NCBI GenBank assembly: GCA_900068845.1
Contig: CEFQ01000010.1
Span: forward strand, 663,326-727,325
Source of the DNA: Enterobacter ludwigii
GTDB lineage: Bacteria > Pseudomonadota > Gammaproteobacteria > Enterobacterales > Enterobacteriaceae
DNA: 64,000 bases
Direction of reading: 5' to 3'
The notes under the pieces were generated by a model that was not told the DNA's origin, did not search any database, and saw nothing but the letters and a program-made list of their open reading frames with translations. Of the stretch, positions 1 through 9,520 are shown piece after piece (position 1 is the stretch's first letter; every line of letters begins with the position of its first letter). The position numbers were made by a program, and so were the translations under genes.

Positions 1-1587
1 CGTCGTCGTCGTCGTCGTGTGAAGCGTAAAAGCGGTAACATCGATGACTTCTGCCGACGCTGGGGCGTCAACTACAGCTATATGGTGGTGCTGGACGCCG
101 ACAGCGTGATGAGCGGTGAGTGTCTCACCGGTCTGGTACGTATGATGGAGGCTAACCCGAACGCCGGTATTATTCAGTCGTCGCCGAAAGCGTCTGGCAT
201 GGATACGCTGTATGCCCGTTGCCAGCAGTTTGCTACGCGTGTGTACGGTCCGCTGTTCACCGCCGGTCTGCACTTCTGGCAGTTAGGTGAATCACACTAT
301 TGGGGCCATAACGCCATCATTCGTGTGCAGCCGTTCATTGAGCACTGTGCGCTGGCACCGCTGCCGGGTGAAGGTTCGTTCGCCGGTTCGATTCTGTCGC
401 ATGACTTCGTTGAAGCGGCACTGATGCGTCGTGCCGGTTGGGGCGTATGGATTGCGTACGATCTGCCAGGTTCTTATGAAGAGCTGCCACCGAACCTGCT
501 GGATGAGCTGAAGCGTGACCGCCGCTGGTGTCACGGTAACCTGATGAACTTCCGTCTGTTCCTGGTAAAAGGGATGCATCCGGTTCACCGTGCGGTGTTC
601 CTGACAGGCGTGATGTCTTATCTGTCTGCGCCGTTGTGGTTCATGTTCCTTGCGCTGTCAACCGCCTTGCAGGTGGTGCATACGCTCATGGAGCCGACCT
701 ACTTCCTGCAACCACGTCAGCTGTTCCCGGTATGGCCGCAGTGGCGTCCCGATTTGGCGATAGCATTGTTCTCAACGACACTGGTGCTGCTGTTCCTGCC
801 GAAGTTGTTGAGTGTGGTGCTGATTTGGTGCAAAGGAGCGAAACCTTACGGTGGCGCCATCCGCTTGTTCTGCTCGTTGATTCTGGAAATGCTGTTCTCG
901 GTGCTGCTGGCGCCGGTGCGCATGCTGTTCCACACCGTGTTCGTGGTCAGTGCGTTCCTCGGTTGGGAAGTGGTGTGGAATTCACCGCAGCGTGATGATG
1001 ATGCTACGCCGTGGAGCGAAGCTTTCCGTCGCCATGGTTCACAGATGCTGTTAGGTCTGGTGTGGGCAGGCGGCATGGGCTTCCTCGATCTGAACTTCCT
1101 GTGGTGGTTGTCGCCAATCGTCTTCTCGCTGATCCTGTCGCCATTTGTGTCGGTGATGTCGAGCCGCGCGACGGTGGGGCAGAAGAGTAAAAACGCCAAA
1201 CTATTCCTGATTCCGGAAGAGTATGAGCCACCGAAAGAGCTGGTCGATACCGATCACTACTTGCAGATCAACCGTCAACGCGCGCTGAAAAATGGCTTTA
1301 TGCATGCGCTGTTTAACCCAGCGTTCAATGCTCTGGCGACGGCAATGGCAACATCGCGACATAAGCAGAGTGATTTGCTGGACCATGCACGCGATCGTCG
1401 TGTTGATCAGGCTCTGAGTGATGCGCCAGAAAAACTGAATCGTGAGCAGCGTTTGCAGCTGATCAGCGATCCGGTGGTGCTGGCTCGTGTTCACTCACGC
1501 TTGTGGGAAAGCGCGGACAAATATCATCAGTGGGTGGAAAGCTATCAGAAGCTGAAGCTCAATCCGGAAGCGCTGCCACAGCGCTGA
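1..1587 (+). CDS. opgH: Glucans biosynthesis glucosyltransferase H (5' end cut by window)
   Basis: Inner-membrane glucosyltransferase that makes the beta-glucan backbone of osmoregulated periplasmic glucans from UDP-glucose. The reading frame is open from base 1, which begins with six CGT (Arg) codons, so the true start and the first third of the roughly 850-residue protein lie upstream. Visible parts are the GT2 core with the acidic DADS motif, a downstream RxxRW-type motif (KRDRRW), several hydrophobic membrane segments and a charged cytoplasmic tail. The wording of the protein is very close to E. coli OpgH/MdoH. It is followed by a strong terminator and then yceK, the same order as in E. 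coli, where opgG precedes it. Confidence 0.97.
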   Translation, partial: RRRRRRVKRKSGNIDDFCRRWGVNYSYMVVLDADSVMSGECLTGLVRMMEANPNAGIIQSSPKASGMDTLYARCQQFATRVYGPLFTAGLHFWQLGESHYWGHNAIIRVQPFIEHCALAPLPGEGSFAGSILSHDFVEAALMRRAGWGVWIAYDLPGSYEELPPNLLDELKRDRRWCHGNLMNFRLFLVKGMHPVHRAVFLTGVMSYLSAPLWFMFLALSTALQVVHTLMEPTYFLQPRQLFPVWPQWRPDLAIALFSTTLVLLFLPKLLSVVLIWCKGAKPYGGAIRLFCSLILEMLFSVLLAPVRMLFHTVFVVSAFLGWEVVWNSPQRDDDATPWSEAFRRHGSQMLLGLVWAGGMGFLDLNFLWWLSPIVFSLILSPFVSVMSSRATVGQKSKNAKLFLIPEEYEPPKELVDTDHYLQINRQRALKNGFMHALFNPAFNALATAMATSRHKQSDLLDHARDRRVDQALSDAPEKLNREQRLQLISDPVVLARVHSRLWESADKYHQWVESYQKLKLNPEALPQR

Positions 1588-1600
1588 GGATGAGAGAGTG

Positions 1601-1628
1601 AAAAGCGGCAGAAATGCCGCTTTTTTTT
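1601..1628 (+). terminator. Rho-independent terminator of opgH
   Basis: A perfect 10-bp stem (AAAAGCGGCA / TGCCGCTTTT) with a GAAA tetraloop is followed directly by a run of T, 14 bases after the opgH stop codon. Confidence 0.9.
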
Positions 1629-1721
1629 CGCCATTAATCTGACGAAATCTTTACGCCTGGGTAGTGGTTATTTCATCTCACAGGCGGTTAAACTAACACC
1701 AGTCTACTGTGAGTAAATGTT

Positions 1722-1961
1722 GTGAATGATTTCCTGAAACTAACCGCGCTTAGCGTCGCCATCGTTTTATTATCCGGCTGTGGCAGCATTATCAGCCGTA
1801 CCTTTCCCGGCCAGGGTCACGGTAACCAATATTATCCCGGCGTGCAGTGGGATGTTCGTGACGGACCGTGGCGTGTACTGACCATTCTCGATTTACCGCT
1901 ATCGCTGGTGATGGACACACTTTTATTGCCGGTTGATGCCAATCACGGCCCGTACGAATAA
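1722..1961 (+). CDS. yceK: YceK-family outer-membrane lipoprotein
   Basis: Small lipoprotein of the YceK/YidQ family; its function is unknown. The GTG start gives 79 residues: a short basic N-terminus, a hydrophobic stretch and the lipobox LSGC at about residues 18-21, then the conserved family core (GSIISRTFPGQGHGNQYYPG region) and the C-terminal HGPYE. It lies between opgH and msyB as in E. coli, and its stop is only six bases from the convergent msyB stop. The family assignment is secure; the GTG start is chosen because it puts the signal peptide at a normal length. Confidence 0.92.
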   Translation: MNDFLKLTALSVAIVLLSGCGSIISRTFPGQGHGNQYYPGVQWDVRDGPWRVLTILDLPLSLVMDTLLLPVDANHGPYE

Positions 1962-1967
1962 CATCAA

Positions 1968-2363
1968 TTACAGATTGTCAGAAGGGCTGTTATCGTCTTC
2001 CCACTCTTGCGCTGCCGCTTCGCCTTCTTCCAGGTCACGCGGTGGTTCTAGCTGGAATTCGCCTTCGTCCCATTCGTGCAGCGTATTTTCTGCCTGCCAC
2101 TCCTGACGCAGTTCGACTTCATCAAAATCGCCGTCAAATATTGCCTGCGCGGCTTCTCCGCTGGAAATGGGCAGGCATTCACCCTGACCATTCTCTTCAG
2201 CGAAAAATTCTGCTTGCCACATAATGTCGCCATCCTGCATCACGTACTTCTGCAGGGCAAACTGGCTGACACTGGCATCTTCTTCTGCGATTTCAGGTTG
2301 GCTGGCGAGAAACTCTTCGCGAGCGGCTTCAATGGCTTCTTCAAGGGTGCTAAACAGACTCAT
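1968..2363 (-). CDS. msyB: Acidic protein MsyB
   Basis: Very acidic small cytoplasmic protein; in E. coli the homologue is known as a multicopy suppressor of secY/secA defects, and its biochemical role is unclear. The sequence keeps the family hallmarks TLEEAI-AAREEFLA, KYV-QDGDIMWQ-EFFA and NTLHEWDEGEFQLEPP. Two adjacent ATG codons are possible: a GGAG ribosome site sits 3 bases before the first and 6 before the second, so the second was chosen, giving 131 residues, the E. coli length. Convergent with yceK. In E. coli mdtG follows; here it is absent. Confidence 0.94.
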   Translation of the reverse strand: MSLFSTLEEAIEAAREEFLASQPEIAEEDASVSQFALQKYVMQDGDIMWQAEFFAEENGQGECLPISSGEAAQAIFDGDFDEVELRQEWQAENTLHEWDEGEFQLEPPRDLEEGEAAAQEWEDDNSPSDNL

Positions 2364-2479
2364 CATCAACTCCATAGGAAAAAAAAGGATTTCACAGAAG
2401 AATAGACGAAAAATCGGGAAGTGCGGGGCGTCAGGGAATATCGGTTGGGCGGTTGAGTGAAATTCAACCGCCCAACCAG

Positions 2480-2746
2480 TCAGATTAATTTCTGAGGGAA
2501 GTGTAATACCGGACGTACAGAGTCATGAATAATTGGAGCTGAGTAACGAATACAACATTTAATACAGGGCTTAACCTTTTTGAAATTAATACGTGCGGTT
2601 GATAGTGCCTGATTTAAATTATATAGAGTGCCAATAAAAACCATATCCTCCTTTACGGGTAGCCGTTTGCACTCCTTTCGATGTAGAAGATGATAACCTT
2701 CCTGATCGGTACTGATCGTTACGTAGTAGTAGATGCCTTTATTCAT
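2480..2746 (-). CDS. Small Cys/His-rich hypothetical protein
   Basis: I do not recognise a named family. The 88-residue product has a pattern suggesting a small metal-binding fold: H19, H22 and C26 in YHLLHRKEC, then LP, a central IGTLYNLNQALSTAR helix-like segment and C61, C64, C65 in CIKCC. An AGGA ribosome site lies about 10 bases before the ATG. It sits in visibly A+T-rich DNA where E. coli has mdtG, so it looks like an accessory gene acquired or retained separately from its neighbours. Being metal-binding is inference from the residue pattern only. Confidence 0.6.
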   Translation of the reverse strand: MNKGIYYYVTISTDQEGYHLLHRKECKRLPVKEDMVFIGTLYNLNQALSTARINFKKVKPCIKCCIRYSAPIIHDSVRPVLHFPQKLI

Positions 2747-3307
2747 TTTAGATTTGTCCTGAGATATATTTGCTGTGTGTAATCTTTTTATATTTTTTAA
2801 AAAAGCGACTTAACGTGCTAACTGACATGACCGAAATTAGCTGGAATCGATTTCACGAACAAATTCCATAATGATATAAGAGGGTGCTTTATTTTGTTTA
2901 AATGGAATATGGGTGTTTTTATTAGGACAATACCTTGTTTCGTAAGTTAATTTTACTACATTGATAAGTGAAGTCGAAGAGTTTAGGGATATTAAATAGG
3001 AATAGACCTGGAAGTGCTCAAAATCAGGGCCGTAGTGGCACAAAAATGATGAGTAAATATTAATGCGTTCGAAAACCCAGAATCAATAACATGCTGGATT
3101 TTACGGGCAGCCCTAATGTTGAAAGATAAATATTTTAAGGCATCCGGGTTAATTTGCGGATTCTCATGTGACTAACATCGGCGCTAATGCCACGATCAGC
3201 CTAAGTTAAGACTGGTACCACTTCATTAACATAAGATCGTTGAATGTCATGTGATAAGGCAAATTTCGAGGGGAAAATCGAGGCGCCATCTGCGCCCCGA
3301 CTCACTT
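2747..3307. other. A+T-rich non-coding gap at the mdtG position
   Basis: About 560 bases with no convincing gene between the small Cys/His protein and lpxL. Base composition is much richer in A and T than in the flanking genes. The only open frame of note (minus strand, 2837-3043) would need a TTG start with no ribosome site and has no recognisable content. The gap probably holds the promoter of the 88-residue gene and the downstream end of lpxL, but no clear promoter or terminator was identified. Confidence 0.6.
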
Positions 3308-4231
3308 TTAATAAACGGAAGGCTGCCCCTGCGGGCGGGTTTTAAAGCGGCGGTGCAGCCACATATATTGCTCGGGAGCCAGCAGAACCGTCTCTTCTAC
3401 CACTTTATTCATTACCACAGCGGTCTCGAGTTCTGATTCCAGGGCAAATTTATCGCGGATGTCAGGCATCATTTTAAGCTCATAACCACGAGCGTTCGGC
3501 AGTCGTCGCGCCAGAAAAGGCACCACGCTAGGATTTGCCAGACGAATCAACATATGGGTTCCGGTGGTTGTCGCCGCGTCCTGCACCGCAAAGAAGGGAG
3601 CAAACACGCTGCTGCGCGGGCCATAATCGTGGTCCGGCGCATACCAGATAATGTCGTTGTTCTTCATGGCGCGAATCATGCCTTTAAGGTCTTTGCGGTC
3701 AAGCATGCTTTTATTCGAACGCATGCGGCCCCAGGTTTGCAGCCAGTCGATCAATTTATTGTCGTTGGGGCGATACACGCCAATGCCTGGATTATGCATA
3801 CCAAATACGCGCGCCCCTAACTCCAGAGTGAGGAAGTGCATGCCAATTAATAATATGCCGCGTTTCTCAGCCAGGGCGTTGGTAACGTGCTCCAGGCCAC
3901 TGGTGGTCACCCATTTACGAATGCGCCAGTCCGGCCAGAACCATGCCATGCCGGTTTCAATCAGCCCCATGCCCACAGATTCGAAATTATGCTTCACCAT
4001 CGCGTCACGCTCGTTGGTCGGCATAGTAGGAAAGCACACTTCCAGATTGCGCTGCGCCACTTCTACACGGCGCTTCATAAAGCGCATTGCAATGCGTCCA
4101 AGCCCACAGCCAATCGCATGCAGTACCGGGTAGGGCAGCAGTACCAGCAGGTAAAGAAAACCAATGCCAAGCCAGGTAAGCCAGTAGCGCGGATGAAGCA
4201 GTTCACGGGTGAGTTGGGGAAGTTGAGTCAT
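3308..4231 (-). CDS. lpxL: Kdo2-lipid IVA lauroyltransferase
   Basis: Inner-membrane late acyltransferase of lipid A synthesis, which adds a secondary acyl chain (laurate in E. coli) from acyl-ACP to Kdo2-lipid IVA. The 307 residues match the E. coli length of 306. There is an N-terminal hydrophobic anchor at about residues 15-38 and the catalytic HX4(D/E) motif MHFLTLE with H132 and E137; further along come GVYRPNDN and YAPDHDYG, all typical of LpxL rather than LpxM. It is divergent from trhO, the E. coli arrangement. Confidence 0.96.
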   Translation of the reverse strand: MTQLPQLTRELLHPRYWLTWLGIGFLYLLVLLPYPVLHAIGCGLGRIAMRFMKRRVEVAQRNLEVCFPTMPTNERDAMVKHNFESVGMGLIETGMAWFWPDWRIRKWVTTSGLEHVTNALAEKRGILLIGMHFLTLELGARVFGMHNPGIGVYRPNDNKLIDWLQTWGRMRSNKSMLDRKDLKGMIRAMKNNDIIWYAPDHDYGPRSSVFAPFFAVQDAATTTGTHMLIRLANPSVVPFLARRLPNARGYELKMMPDIRDKFALESELETAVVMNKVVEETVLLAPEQYMWLHRRFKTRPQGQPSVY

Positions 4232-4495
4232 GGAAATGTCAGTATCCTGCGTCTTATGCCAGAGAGTCCGGTTTCTGTAATTTTTTGTGATTATGCCATT
4301 TTTTCGTTCTGGCTGAAATCAAGCATAGACTGCGGAGGGCTATCCGGCAGCACATATACGCACGAAAACGCAATTGTAACGCACTAATGCGCCTGTAATC
4401 GTCACCGCCTGGCTTAACAAACCAAAGATTTTGCTTCACGCTTCAGGTATCATACGCGCGCTAAATTTCTCTGATTGCTAACAGGAACGAACACC

Positions 4496-5551
4496 ATGCC
4501 AGTGTTACATAACCTTGTTTCCAATAAAGAGCTGAAAGAACGTATGTTGGCGGAAACCGAACCACGTACCACAGTCTCTTTTTATAAATACTTCCAGATT
4601 GCCGATCCTAAAGCGTTCCGTGATGCCCTCTACGTTGAGTTGACGAAATTCAAGGTGTTTGGCCGCGTGTATGTCGCGCATGAAGGTATCAACGCGCAAA
4701 TCAGCGTGCCGGCAAGCCGTTATGAATCAATGAAGGCAGCGCTCTATGCTTTCGATGCGGCTCTGCATAATTTACGTATGAACATTGCGCTTGATGATGA
4801 CGGTAAATCTTTCTGGGTACTGCGCCTTAAAGTGCGTGAGCGCATTGTGGCGGATGGGATTGAAGACGACAGCTTTGATGCGAGCAATGTGGGTGCTTAT
4901 CTTAAAGCGGCTGACGTTAATGCGATGCTTGACGATCCCGATGCGCTGTTCGTCGATATGCGCAACCACTACGAATATGAAGTGGGGCGTTTCGATAATG
5001 CCATGGAAGTGCCGGCGGATACCTTCCGCGATCAGTTGCCGATGGCCATTGATATGTTGCAGGATCAGAAAGACAAAAAAATTGTCATGTACTGCACTGG
5101 CGGTATTCGTTGTGAAAAGGCCAGCGCCTGGATGAAGCACAACGGATTCAATGATGTTTATCACATTGAAGGTGGCATTATTGAATACACCCGTCGGGCG
5201 CGCGAGCAGGGATTACCGGTGCGTTTCAAAGGTAAGAACTTTGTTTTTGATGAACGCATGGGTGAGCGGATATCCGACGATATTCTTTCCAGCTGTCATC
5301 AGTGCGGCACGCCTTGCGATAGCCATACCAACTGCATCAATGATGGCTGTCATTTGTTGTTTATTCAGTGCCCCAGCTGCGCTGAAAAGTACAACAACTG
5401 CTGCAGCCCAATCTGCATGGAAGAGTCAACGTTGTCGCCAGAAGAACAGCGCGCACGCCGTGCGGGCCGTGAAAATGGCAACAAGGTGTTTAACAAATCA
5501 CGTGGTTTGCTAAACATGACGATGGCGATTCCGGCGCCAGATAAAAAATAA
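4496..5551 (+). CDS. trhO: tRNA uridine(34) hydroxylase, rhodanese family
   Basis: Oxygen-dependent tRNA U34 hydroxylase (formerly YceA), which contributes to 5-hydroxyuridine formation and hence cmo5U wobble modification. The 351-residue protein has an N-terminal acylphosphatase-like region, a rhodanese domain with the active loop CTGGIR (Cys about 200) and a C-terminal Cys-rich segment ([22 protein letters not shown]). The ATG at 4496 with AGGA 10 bases upstream was chosen over an in-frame TTG at 4475 because the protein then begins MPVLHN as in E. coli. It ends in a hairpin shared with the convergent yceI. Confidence 0.96.
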   Translation: MPVLHNLVSNKELKERMLAETEPRTTVSFYKYFQIADPKAFRDALYVELTKFKVFGRVYVAHEGINAQISVPASRYESMKAALYAFDAALHNLRMNIALDDDGKSFWVLRLKVRERIVADGIEDDSFDASNVGAYLKAADVNAMLDDPDALFVDMRNHYEYEVGRFDNAMEVPADTFRDQLPMAIDMLQDQKDKKIVMYCTGGIRCEKASAWMKHNGFNDVYHIEGGIIEYTRRAREQGLPVRFKGKNFVFDERMGERISDDILSSCHQCGTPCDSHTNCINDGCHLLFIQCPSCAEKYNNCCSPICMEESTLSPEEQRARRAGRENGNKVFNKSRGLLNMTMAIPAPDKK

Positions 5552-5558
5552 GCGCAAC

Positions 5559-5588
5559 ACAGCCTGAAGCCATCCAACTTCAGGCTGT
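5559..5588. terminator. Hairpin between trhO and yceI
   Basis: Perfect 11-bp stem (ACAGCCTGAAG / CTTCAGGCTGT) with an 8-base loop in the gap between two convergent genes. T-rich bases follow on the minus strand (complement of ATAAAAAATAAG), so it probably ends yceI transcripts and may act in both directions. Confidence 0.65.
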
Positions 5589-5595
5589 AACTGCT

Positions 5596-6171
5596 TTACT
5601 TACGCACGCCTTCCACTGAAATAATCAGTTCAGCTTTCTGCGATGCCGGGCCGAGATCTTTGCTGATATTGAACTCTTTCAACACGATTTCACCGCTCGC
5701 TTCAAATCCTGCACGATAGCCGCCCCACGGATCTTTACCTTCACCGATCAATTTTGCATCCAGCGTCACTGGCTTGGTCACGCCATTCAGCGTTAAATCG
5801 CCAGTGATCTTGTAATCTTTACCCTCTTTTTTCACCGCAGTAGAGGCAAAGGTTGCCTGTGGGAATTTACCGGTGTTGAGGAAATCCGCGCTGCGCAGAT
5901 GTTTGTCGCGCTCGGCATGATTGGTGTCGAGGCTATTAGTATTGATGGTGACGTTGACTTTATCTGCCGAAGGATTGGCTTCATCAAAAGTGAAACTGCC
6001 ATCAAAGTCTTTAAAGGTGCCGTATAACCAGCTGTAGCCCAGATGCTGAATGCGGAACTGAACAAACGCGTGCTGGCCTTCCTTATCAAACTTATAGTCA
6101 GCCGCGCTGGCCGTTAGGCTGGTGCTCAATAATCCGGCCGCGGCTATTGCCAATAATGTCTTCTTTAGCAT
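5596..6171 (-). CDS. yceI: YceI-family periplasmic lipid-binding protein
   Basis: Periplasmic lipocalin-like protein of the YceI family; homologues bind polyisoprenoid lipids, and the E. coli protein is induced by base and osmotic stress. The 191 residues start with a clear Sec signal peptide (cleavage near ASA-AD, residue 23), followed by the family motifs [15 protein letters not shown] and [14 protein letters not shown]. It lies one base downstream of yceJ on the same strand, so the two genes form a cytochrome b561/YceI pair as in E. coli. Confidence 0.95.
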   Translation of the reverse strand: MLKKTLLAIAAAGLLSTSLTASAADYKFDKEGQHAFVQFRIQHLGYSWLYGTFKDFDGSFTFDEANPSADKVNVTINTNSLDTNHAERDKHLRSADFLNTGKFPQATFASTAVKKEGKDYKITGDLTLNGVTKPVTLDAKLIGEGKDPWGGYRAGFEASGEIVLKEFNISKDLGPASQKAELIISVEGVRK

Positions 6172-6172
6172 G

Positions 6173-6745
6173 TTACTTTTCCTTTTCAGAGGTTAACGGG
6201 ATGCGGTAACCCAACATCCTTTTCAGTGTCACATCACGGTCGATAAAATGGTGTTTCAGGGCAGCTAGCGCGTGCAGGGCGGAGAGCAGCACCAAACCCC
6301 ATGCCAACCAGAGGTGAACGTCACCTGCCAGATCCGCTTGTTGCGCGGCACCACTAAACAGGGCGGGAACGTCGAACCAGCCAAATACTGAGATCGGTTT
6401 GCCATCGGCGGTGGAGATGAGGTAACCCGTAAACAGCAGCACCAGCAGCAAGCCATATAACATCCAGTGCGCGGCGCTGGCGCTGCGCTGCACGGAAGGC
6501 GAAGAGCTCGACAGCGGTTTTGGCGGCGGCGAGATAAAACGCCAGCCGAGACGCAGCAGTAATGCAGCAAACAGCATTATGCCGACACCTTTATGGATTT
6601 CAGGTGCGTCGTGATACCAGCCATCGTAATAACCCAATCCGACCATCCATAAACCCAGCGCGAACATGCCGTAAATAGCCAGCGCCATCAGCCAATGCAA
6701 TAAAATGGAGACGGCACCGAAATGCTGTGTGGAATTACGCCACAT
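6173..6745 (-). CDS. yceJ: Cytochrome b561 family protein
   Basis: Integral membrane di-haem cytochrome b561 family protein, probably moving electrons at the inner membrane; the physiological partner is unknown. There are four hydrophobic helices with candidate haem-ligating histidines ([37 protein letters not shown]). The ATG at 6745 (product begins MWRNST) is preferred because it matches the length of E. coli YceJ (188 residues). An upstream in-frame ATG at 6784 would add 13 residues, and neither has a strong ribosome site, so the start is uncertain. Operon with yceI. Confidence 0.9.
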   Translation of the reverse strand: MWRNSTQHFGAVSILLHWLMALAIYGMFALGLWMVGLGYYDGWYHDAPEIHKGVGIMLFAALLLRLGWRFISPPPKPLSSSSPSVQRSASAAHWMLYGLLLVLLFTGYLISTADGKPISVFGWFDVPALFSGAAQQADLAGDVHLWLAWGLVLLSALHALAALKHHFIDRDVTLKRMLGYRIPLTSEKEK

Positions 6746-7038
6746 ATGAATATCCAGCAGAATGAAATAAGTGGTCATCAGCATCTACATTTTGCAATGA
6801 AAGATCAATTAACCTTACTTTTCTATAAAGTCGAAAATCACCTTCGGAATAAATGAGGGTTTATTTAAAACTCAGTCAGGATAATTGAAGGGGGGACTTA
6901 AAAGACAAGGGTAATGACGGGATAGGGCATATTGGCTACACCAAATGCGGCAAATCCTTGAGTTGAATGTCCATATAGGTAATTAAATGTCAACTTGCGT
7001 CAAGTGTGCCGGCGCATCATTACGCCGACACGCATGAA
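6746..7038. other. Upstream region of yceJI and 3' flank of solA
   Basis: About 290 bases without a gene between two minus-strand genes. It must contain the yceJI promoter, but no strong sigma-70 match was found. A GC-rich imperfect stem near 7003-7030 (GTGTGCCGGCG ... CGCCGACAC) lies just after the solA stop and could end solA transcripts, although no T run follows it. Confidence 0.4.
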
Positions 7039-8154
7039 TTAGTTAAATCGCGCGAGCGAGAATGGCTTGATATCAAAAGAGAACGGCTTATTTTGCGCAA
7101 ACTCACTGGCGAGTTCGCCCAGCACGCTGGCAAATTTAAAACCATGTCCGCTCAAACCGGTGATGATAAGGCGATTAGGCTCATCTGGCAGCGTATCAAT
7201 AATAAAATCCTCATCTGGCGTGTTGTCATAGCTGCAGGCTTCGCCATGCAAGCAGACCCCCACGCCCGGCAGGAACTTACGCAAGAAATTAAAGGACTCG
7301 TTACCGTCCACTGCGATGCTGCCAAAGGGTTTGCGATCTTCCGGTGTTTGCATCAGCTGGCCGCCATCATGACGTCCTACTTTTAGCGCATTGTTATCCG
7401 CCGGGAAGCCATAAAAGTGGCTGCCGTCGGTCATCTCCACGGTAAAACCTGGGAATTTGTTGTTCTCGCTATAGCGACCATCCGCCTGATACCAGGCAAA
7501 AACTTTACGCACGGGCGCGACCGGCAAATCGGCGACCAACTGACTGACCCAGGTTCCCGCGCTGACCAACAGTTTACGTGCGCGGAAAATGCCATCGCTT
7601 GTGGTGACCTGCTGTAGATCGCCATCGCGGCCAATTTCCGTCACTGGACAATTAAACAGTTGCGCACAGCCAGCCTGTTCCGCCAGTTGCACCCAGCTGC
7701 GCACCGCCTGCTCGCATTTGAGAAAACCCGAGTGGGGTTCAAATACACCGATATAGCCATCCGGCACTGTGAATTGCGGCCAGCGTGCGCGCACTTCATC
7801 GGCCTGCAGGATTTTCACATCCAGCTGCCACGCTTTCGCGCTATCAATGACATTTTGAATAAAGGAGGAGGTGAGCGGTGCTAAATTAAGGATACCGCTG
7901 CGATGCATAATGCGCTCGCCGCTTTGACGTTCCAGTTCATCCCACAGTGTCTGAGCGCGCAGCACCAGCGGCACATAGCGTTCACCTTCACCATAAGCAT
8001 GACGAATCAAGCGGGTTTCGCCATGGTGGGTGCCTTGGCTGTGTGGGGGATGGGCGCTATCAATCATCAACACGGATAAGCCAGCTTGAGTGGCGTAAAA
8101 GCCGGCGGCTGCACCAACCGAACCGCTTCCCACCACAATCAGATCATAAACCAT
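7039..8154 (-). CDS. solA: N-methyl-L-tryptophan oxidase
   Basis: FAD-dependent amine oxidase of the monomeric sarcosine oxidase family, which demethylates N-methyltryptophan and related N-methyl amino acids. The N-terminal Rossmann motif [12 protein letters not shown] is clear, as are [16 protein letters not shown] and the Cys in [14 protein letters not shown] that carries covalent FAD in this family; the C-terminal [15 protein letters not shown] is also typical. The ATG at 8154 gives 371 residues (E. coli 372). A GTG two codons upstream (8160) is closer to the GGAG site and remains possible. Confidence 0.95.
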   Translation of the reverse strand: MVYDLIVVGSGSVGAAAGFYATQAGLSVLMIDSAHPPHSQGTHHGETRLIRHAYGEGERYVPLVLRAQTLWDELERQSGERIMHRSGILNLAPLTSSFIQNVIDSAKAWQLDVKILQADEVRARWPQFTVPDGYIGVFEPHSGFLKCEQAVRSWVQLAEQAGCAQLFNCPVTEIGRDGDLQQVTTSDGIFRARKLLVSAGTWVSQLVADLPVAPVRKVFAWYQADGRYSENNKFPGFTVEMTDGSHFYGFPADNNALKVGRHDGGQLMQTPEDRKPFGSIAVDGNESFNFLRKFLPGVGVCLHGEACSYDNTPDEDFIIDTLPDEPNRLIITGLSGHGFKFASVLGELASEFAQNKPFSFDIKPFSLARFN

Positions 8155-8216
8155 AACCACATCACTCCAGCAAAACGGCGAAATTTTTCAACAGCATATC
8201 AAAAGAGAGCGCCCAT

Positions 8217-8240
8217 GAAAAAGGCACCCTGTTGGGTGCC
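8217..8240 (-). terminator. Rho-independent terminator of bssS
   Basis: A 7-bp stem (GGCACCC / GGGTGCC) with a four-base loop is followed by TTTTT on the minus strand, 20 bases after the bssS stop codon. Confidence 0.85.
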
Positions 8241-8260
8241 CTTTCACGCGATAGTAGAAA

Positions 8261-8515
8261 TTAATGCTTTTGATTGTCGCGTAGGTACTGCTCAGTGGAC
8301 TCTATTTTTGCAATGCCAGCTTCAAGTAGGGAGATAAACTGTCTGGCGACATCGGTAGTCAGCCAGTAGGTCGGGCCCACGTCAGCTTCTTCTTCTTTCT
8401 GATCCTGCGAGGAGAGCGAGTGCAGGCGAATCATCATGGCGTCATAGCTGTCTACGGTGCTGATGTCCCATCCTACCAATGGATGAGTCTGGATGACGTC
8501 TTTATTTCTGTCCAT
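8261..8515 (-). CDS. bssS: Biofilm formation regulatory protein BssS
   Basis: Small cytoplasmic protein linked in E. coli to biofilm formation and to indole and AI-2 signalling; the mechanism is unknown. The 84-residue length equals the family norm and the N-terminus (about MDRNKDVIQTHPLVGWDIST) is highly conserved. A strong GGAGG ribosome site precedes the ATG. It has its own terminator, so it is probably a single-gene unit. In E. coli it is also next to dinI. Confidence 0.95.
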   Translation of the reverse strand: MDRNKDVIQTHPLVGWDISTVDSYDAMMIRLHSLSSQDQKEEEADVGPTYWLTTDVARQFISLLEAGIAKIESTEQYLRDNQKH

Positions 8516-8681
8516 TATAACCTCCGTATTACTCGTTAAACGAAGTGCTTCTTGAGGTTCAATGCGGCTGTATCGTGCACTAGCGAAGCAATTATAACAT
8601 GAATTAGCGAGTGCAATAGTTAAAAGGTATGACGAAGTTAAACAGAGTAAAAATAAACGTCCTCAAAATAGCCATTAAAGG

Positions 8682-8715
8682 GAATAATAAAATGCCCGAG
8701 GACTCAGGCATTTTA
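8682..8715 (-). terminator. Terminator-like hairpin after the 89-residue gene
   Basis: A 9-bp stem (TAAAATGCC / GGCATTTTA, 8688-8715) is followed by a T-rich stretch on the minus strand, about 80 bases past the stop of the gene at 8794-9063. It could also work on the plus strand. Confidence 0.6.
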
Positions 8716-8793
8716 TTGCAAATATTACGGCGAGTGCTGACGAGGTTATCGGCTTAAATGTTGGGAAACGTTAAGCCAAAAAATGCGGCACTG

Positions 8794-9063
8794 TTATGCG
8801 TGTGGCTCCGCGGGAAGCAGGCCATGACGTTTCTGAATCTCTTCAGCCAGCCGCGTAAAATGCTGCTGTAACTGCTCGTCATGGTTCTGATTTTGCGCTT
8901 CCAACGTCAGATTGTGTACCAGTAACTGATTGGCGCGATCGTCGAGACAGAAGGTCAATGTGGCAAAAGCATTTTCTAATACGGTTAAGCGGCGCTGTTG
9001 CTCAGCAATAAATGCCAGCAATTCCCCAAAGGTCATCGCCTCTTCTGGTTTTTCAGTAGTCAT
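8794..9063 (-). CDS. Hypothetical coiled-coil protein
   Basis: I do not recognise a family. The 89-residue product is hydrophilic and mostly helical in appearance, with heptad-like spacing of L, F and A residues through its middle (FIAEQQRRLTVLENAFATL). It has no signal peptide or membrane segment, so it is probably a cytoplasmic coiled-coil dimer. A textbook AGGAGG site lies 8 bases before the ATG at 9063; the in-frame GTG at 9072 is part of that ribosome site and was rejected. It sits between bssS and dinI, with a terminator hairpin on each side, where E. coli K-12 has no such gene as far as I know. Confidence 0.75.
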   Translation of the reverse strand: MTTEKPEEAMTFGELLAFIAEQQRRLTVLENAFATLTFCLDDRANQLLVHNLTLEAQNQNHDEQLQQHFTRLAEEIQKRHGLLPAEPHA

Positions 9064-9155
9064 GTAAAACACCTCCTGTAAGCATGACGAGGCAAGAATA
9101 GGGGATCGCTTAACATGAGTCTAGATGCAGGAAGTTTTTCTGGCGAGAGGGAAAT

Positions 9156-9187
9156 AAAAACAAAAAAGCCGGGTGGCGAAACCCGGC
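9156..9187 (-). terminator. Rho-independent terminator of dinI
   Basis: A 7-bp stem (GCCGGGT / ACCCGGC, 9168-9187) with a six-base loop is followed on the minus strand by TTTTTTGTTTTT, starting 19 bases after the dinI stop codon. Confidence 0.9.
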
Positions 9188-9206
9188 AAAAACGGCACAG
9201 TGGCAG

Positions 9207-9452
9207 TTAATCGTTATTAAACCAGTCGTCCGCGCTTTCCCAGGTTTCTTGTAACAGTTCGCTGATGCGTTCGCGTGATTCTTTGCAGCCACCAAACACG
9301 CTGAGTTGGTTGCCGCCGGCGTAACGTACTTTGACGTGATGATCGTCATCAGGGAAATCGTGCGTAATGCGACGGACCAGTTCGACGCTGAGTGCATCAA
9401 GTGCACCAGCAGGAAGGGGCGAAGTTTTTGCTACGGTAATTTCAACACGCAT
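9207..9452 (-). CDS. dinI: DNA damage-inducible protein I
   Basis: SOS-response modulator that binds RecA filaments and tunes RecA co-protease activity. The 81-residue product equals E. coli DinI in length and keeps MRVEITVAKTSPLPAGALDAL, KVRYAGGNQLSV and the C-terminal ISELLQETWESADDWF. An upstream in-frame extension to 9509 was rejected: the ATG at 9452 has a GGAGG site and the LexA box lies just upstream, inside the rejected extension. A single-gene SOS unit ending in its own terminator. Confidence 0.96.
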   Translation of the reverse strand: MRVEITVAKTSPLPAGALDALSVELVRRITHDFPDDDHHVKVRYAGGNQLSVFGGCKESRERISELLQETWESADDWFNND

Positions 9453-9471
9453 AGAAGCCTCCGGAATAATA

Positions 9472-9491
9472 TACTGTTTATTTGTACAGTA
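9472..9491 (-). promoter_or_regulatory. LexA (SOS) box of dinI
   Basis: A perfect 20-bp palindrome containing CTGT-N8-ACAG (CTGT 9474-9477, ACAG 9486-9489) lies 20 bases before the dinI start. It matches the LexA consensus at every conserved position. The promoter must overlap it, but no strong -35 was picked out. Confidence 0.93.
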
Positions 9492-9520
9492 TAATTGTCC
9501 CGAAGGCAAGCAGCAGAAAA

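Noticed and set aside
2837-3043. 68-residue minus-strand open frame in the A+T-rich gap
   Set aside because: It needs a TTG start, has no ribosome site and shows no recognisable pattern; long open frames are less meaningful near stops of both strands here.
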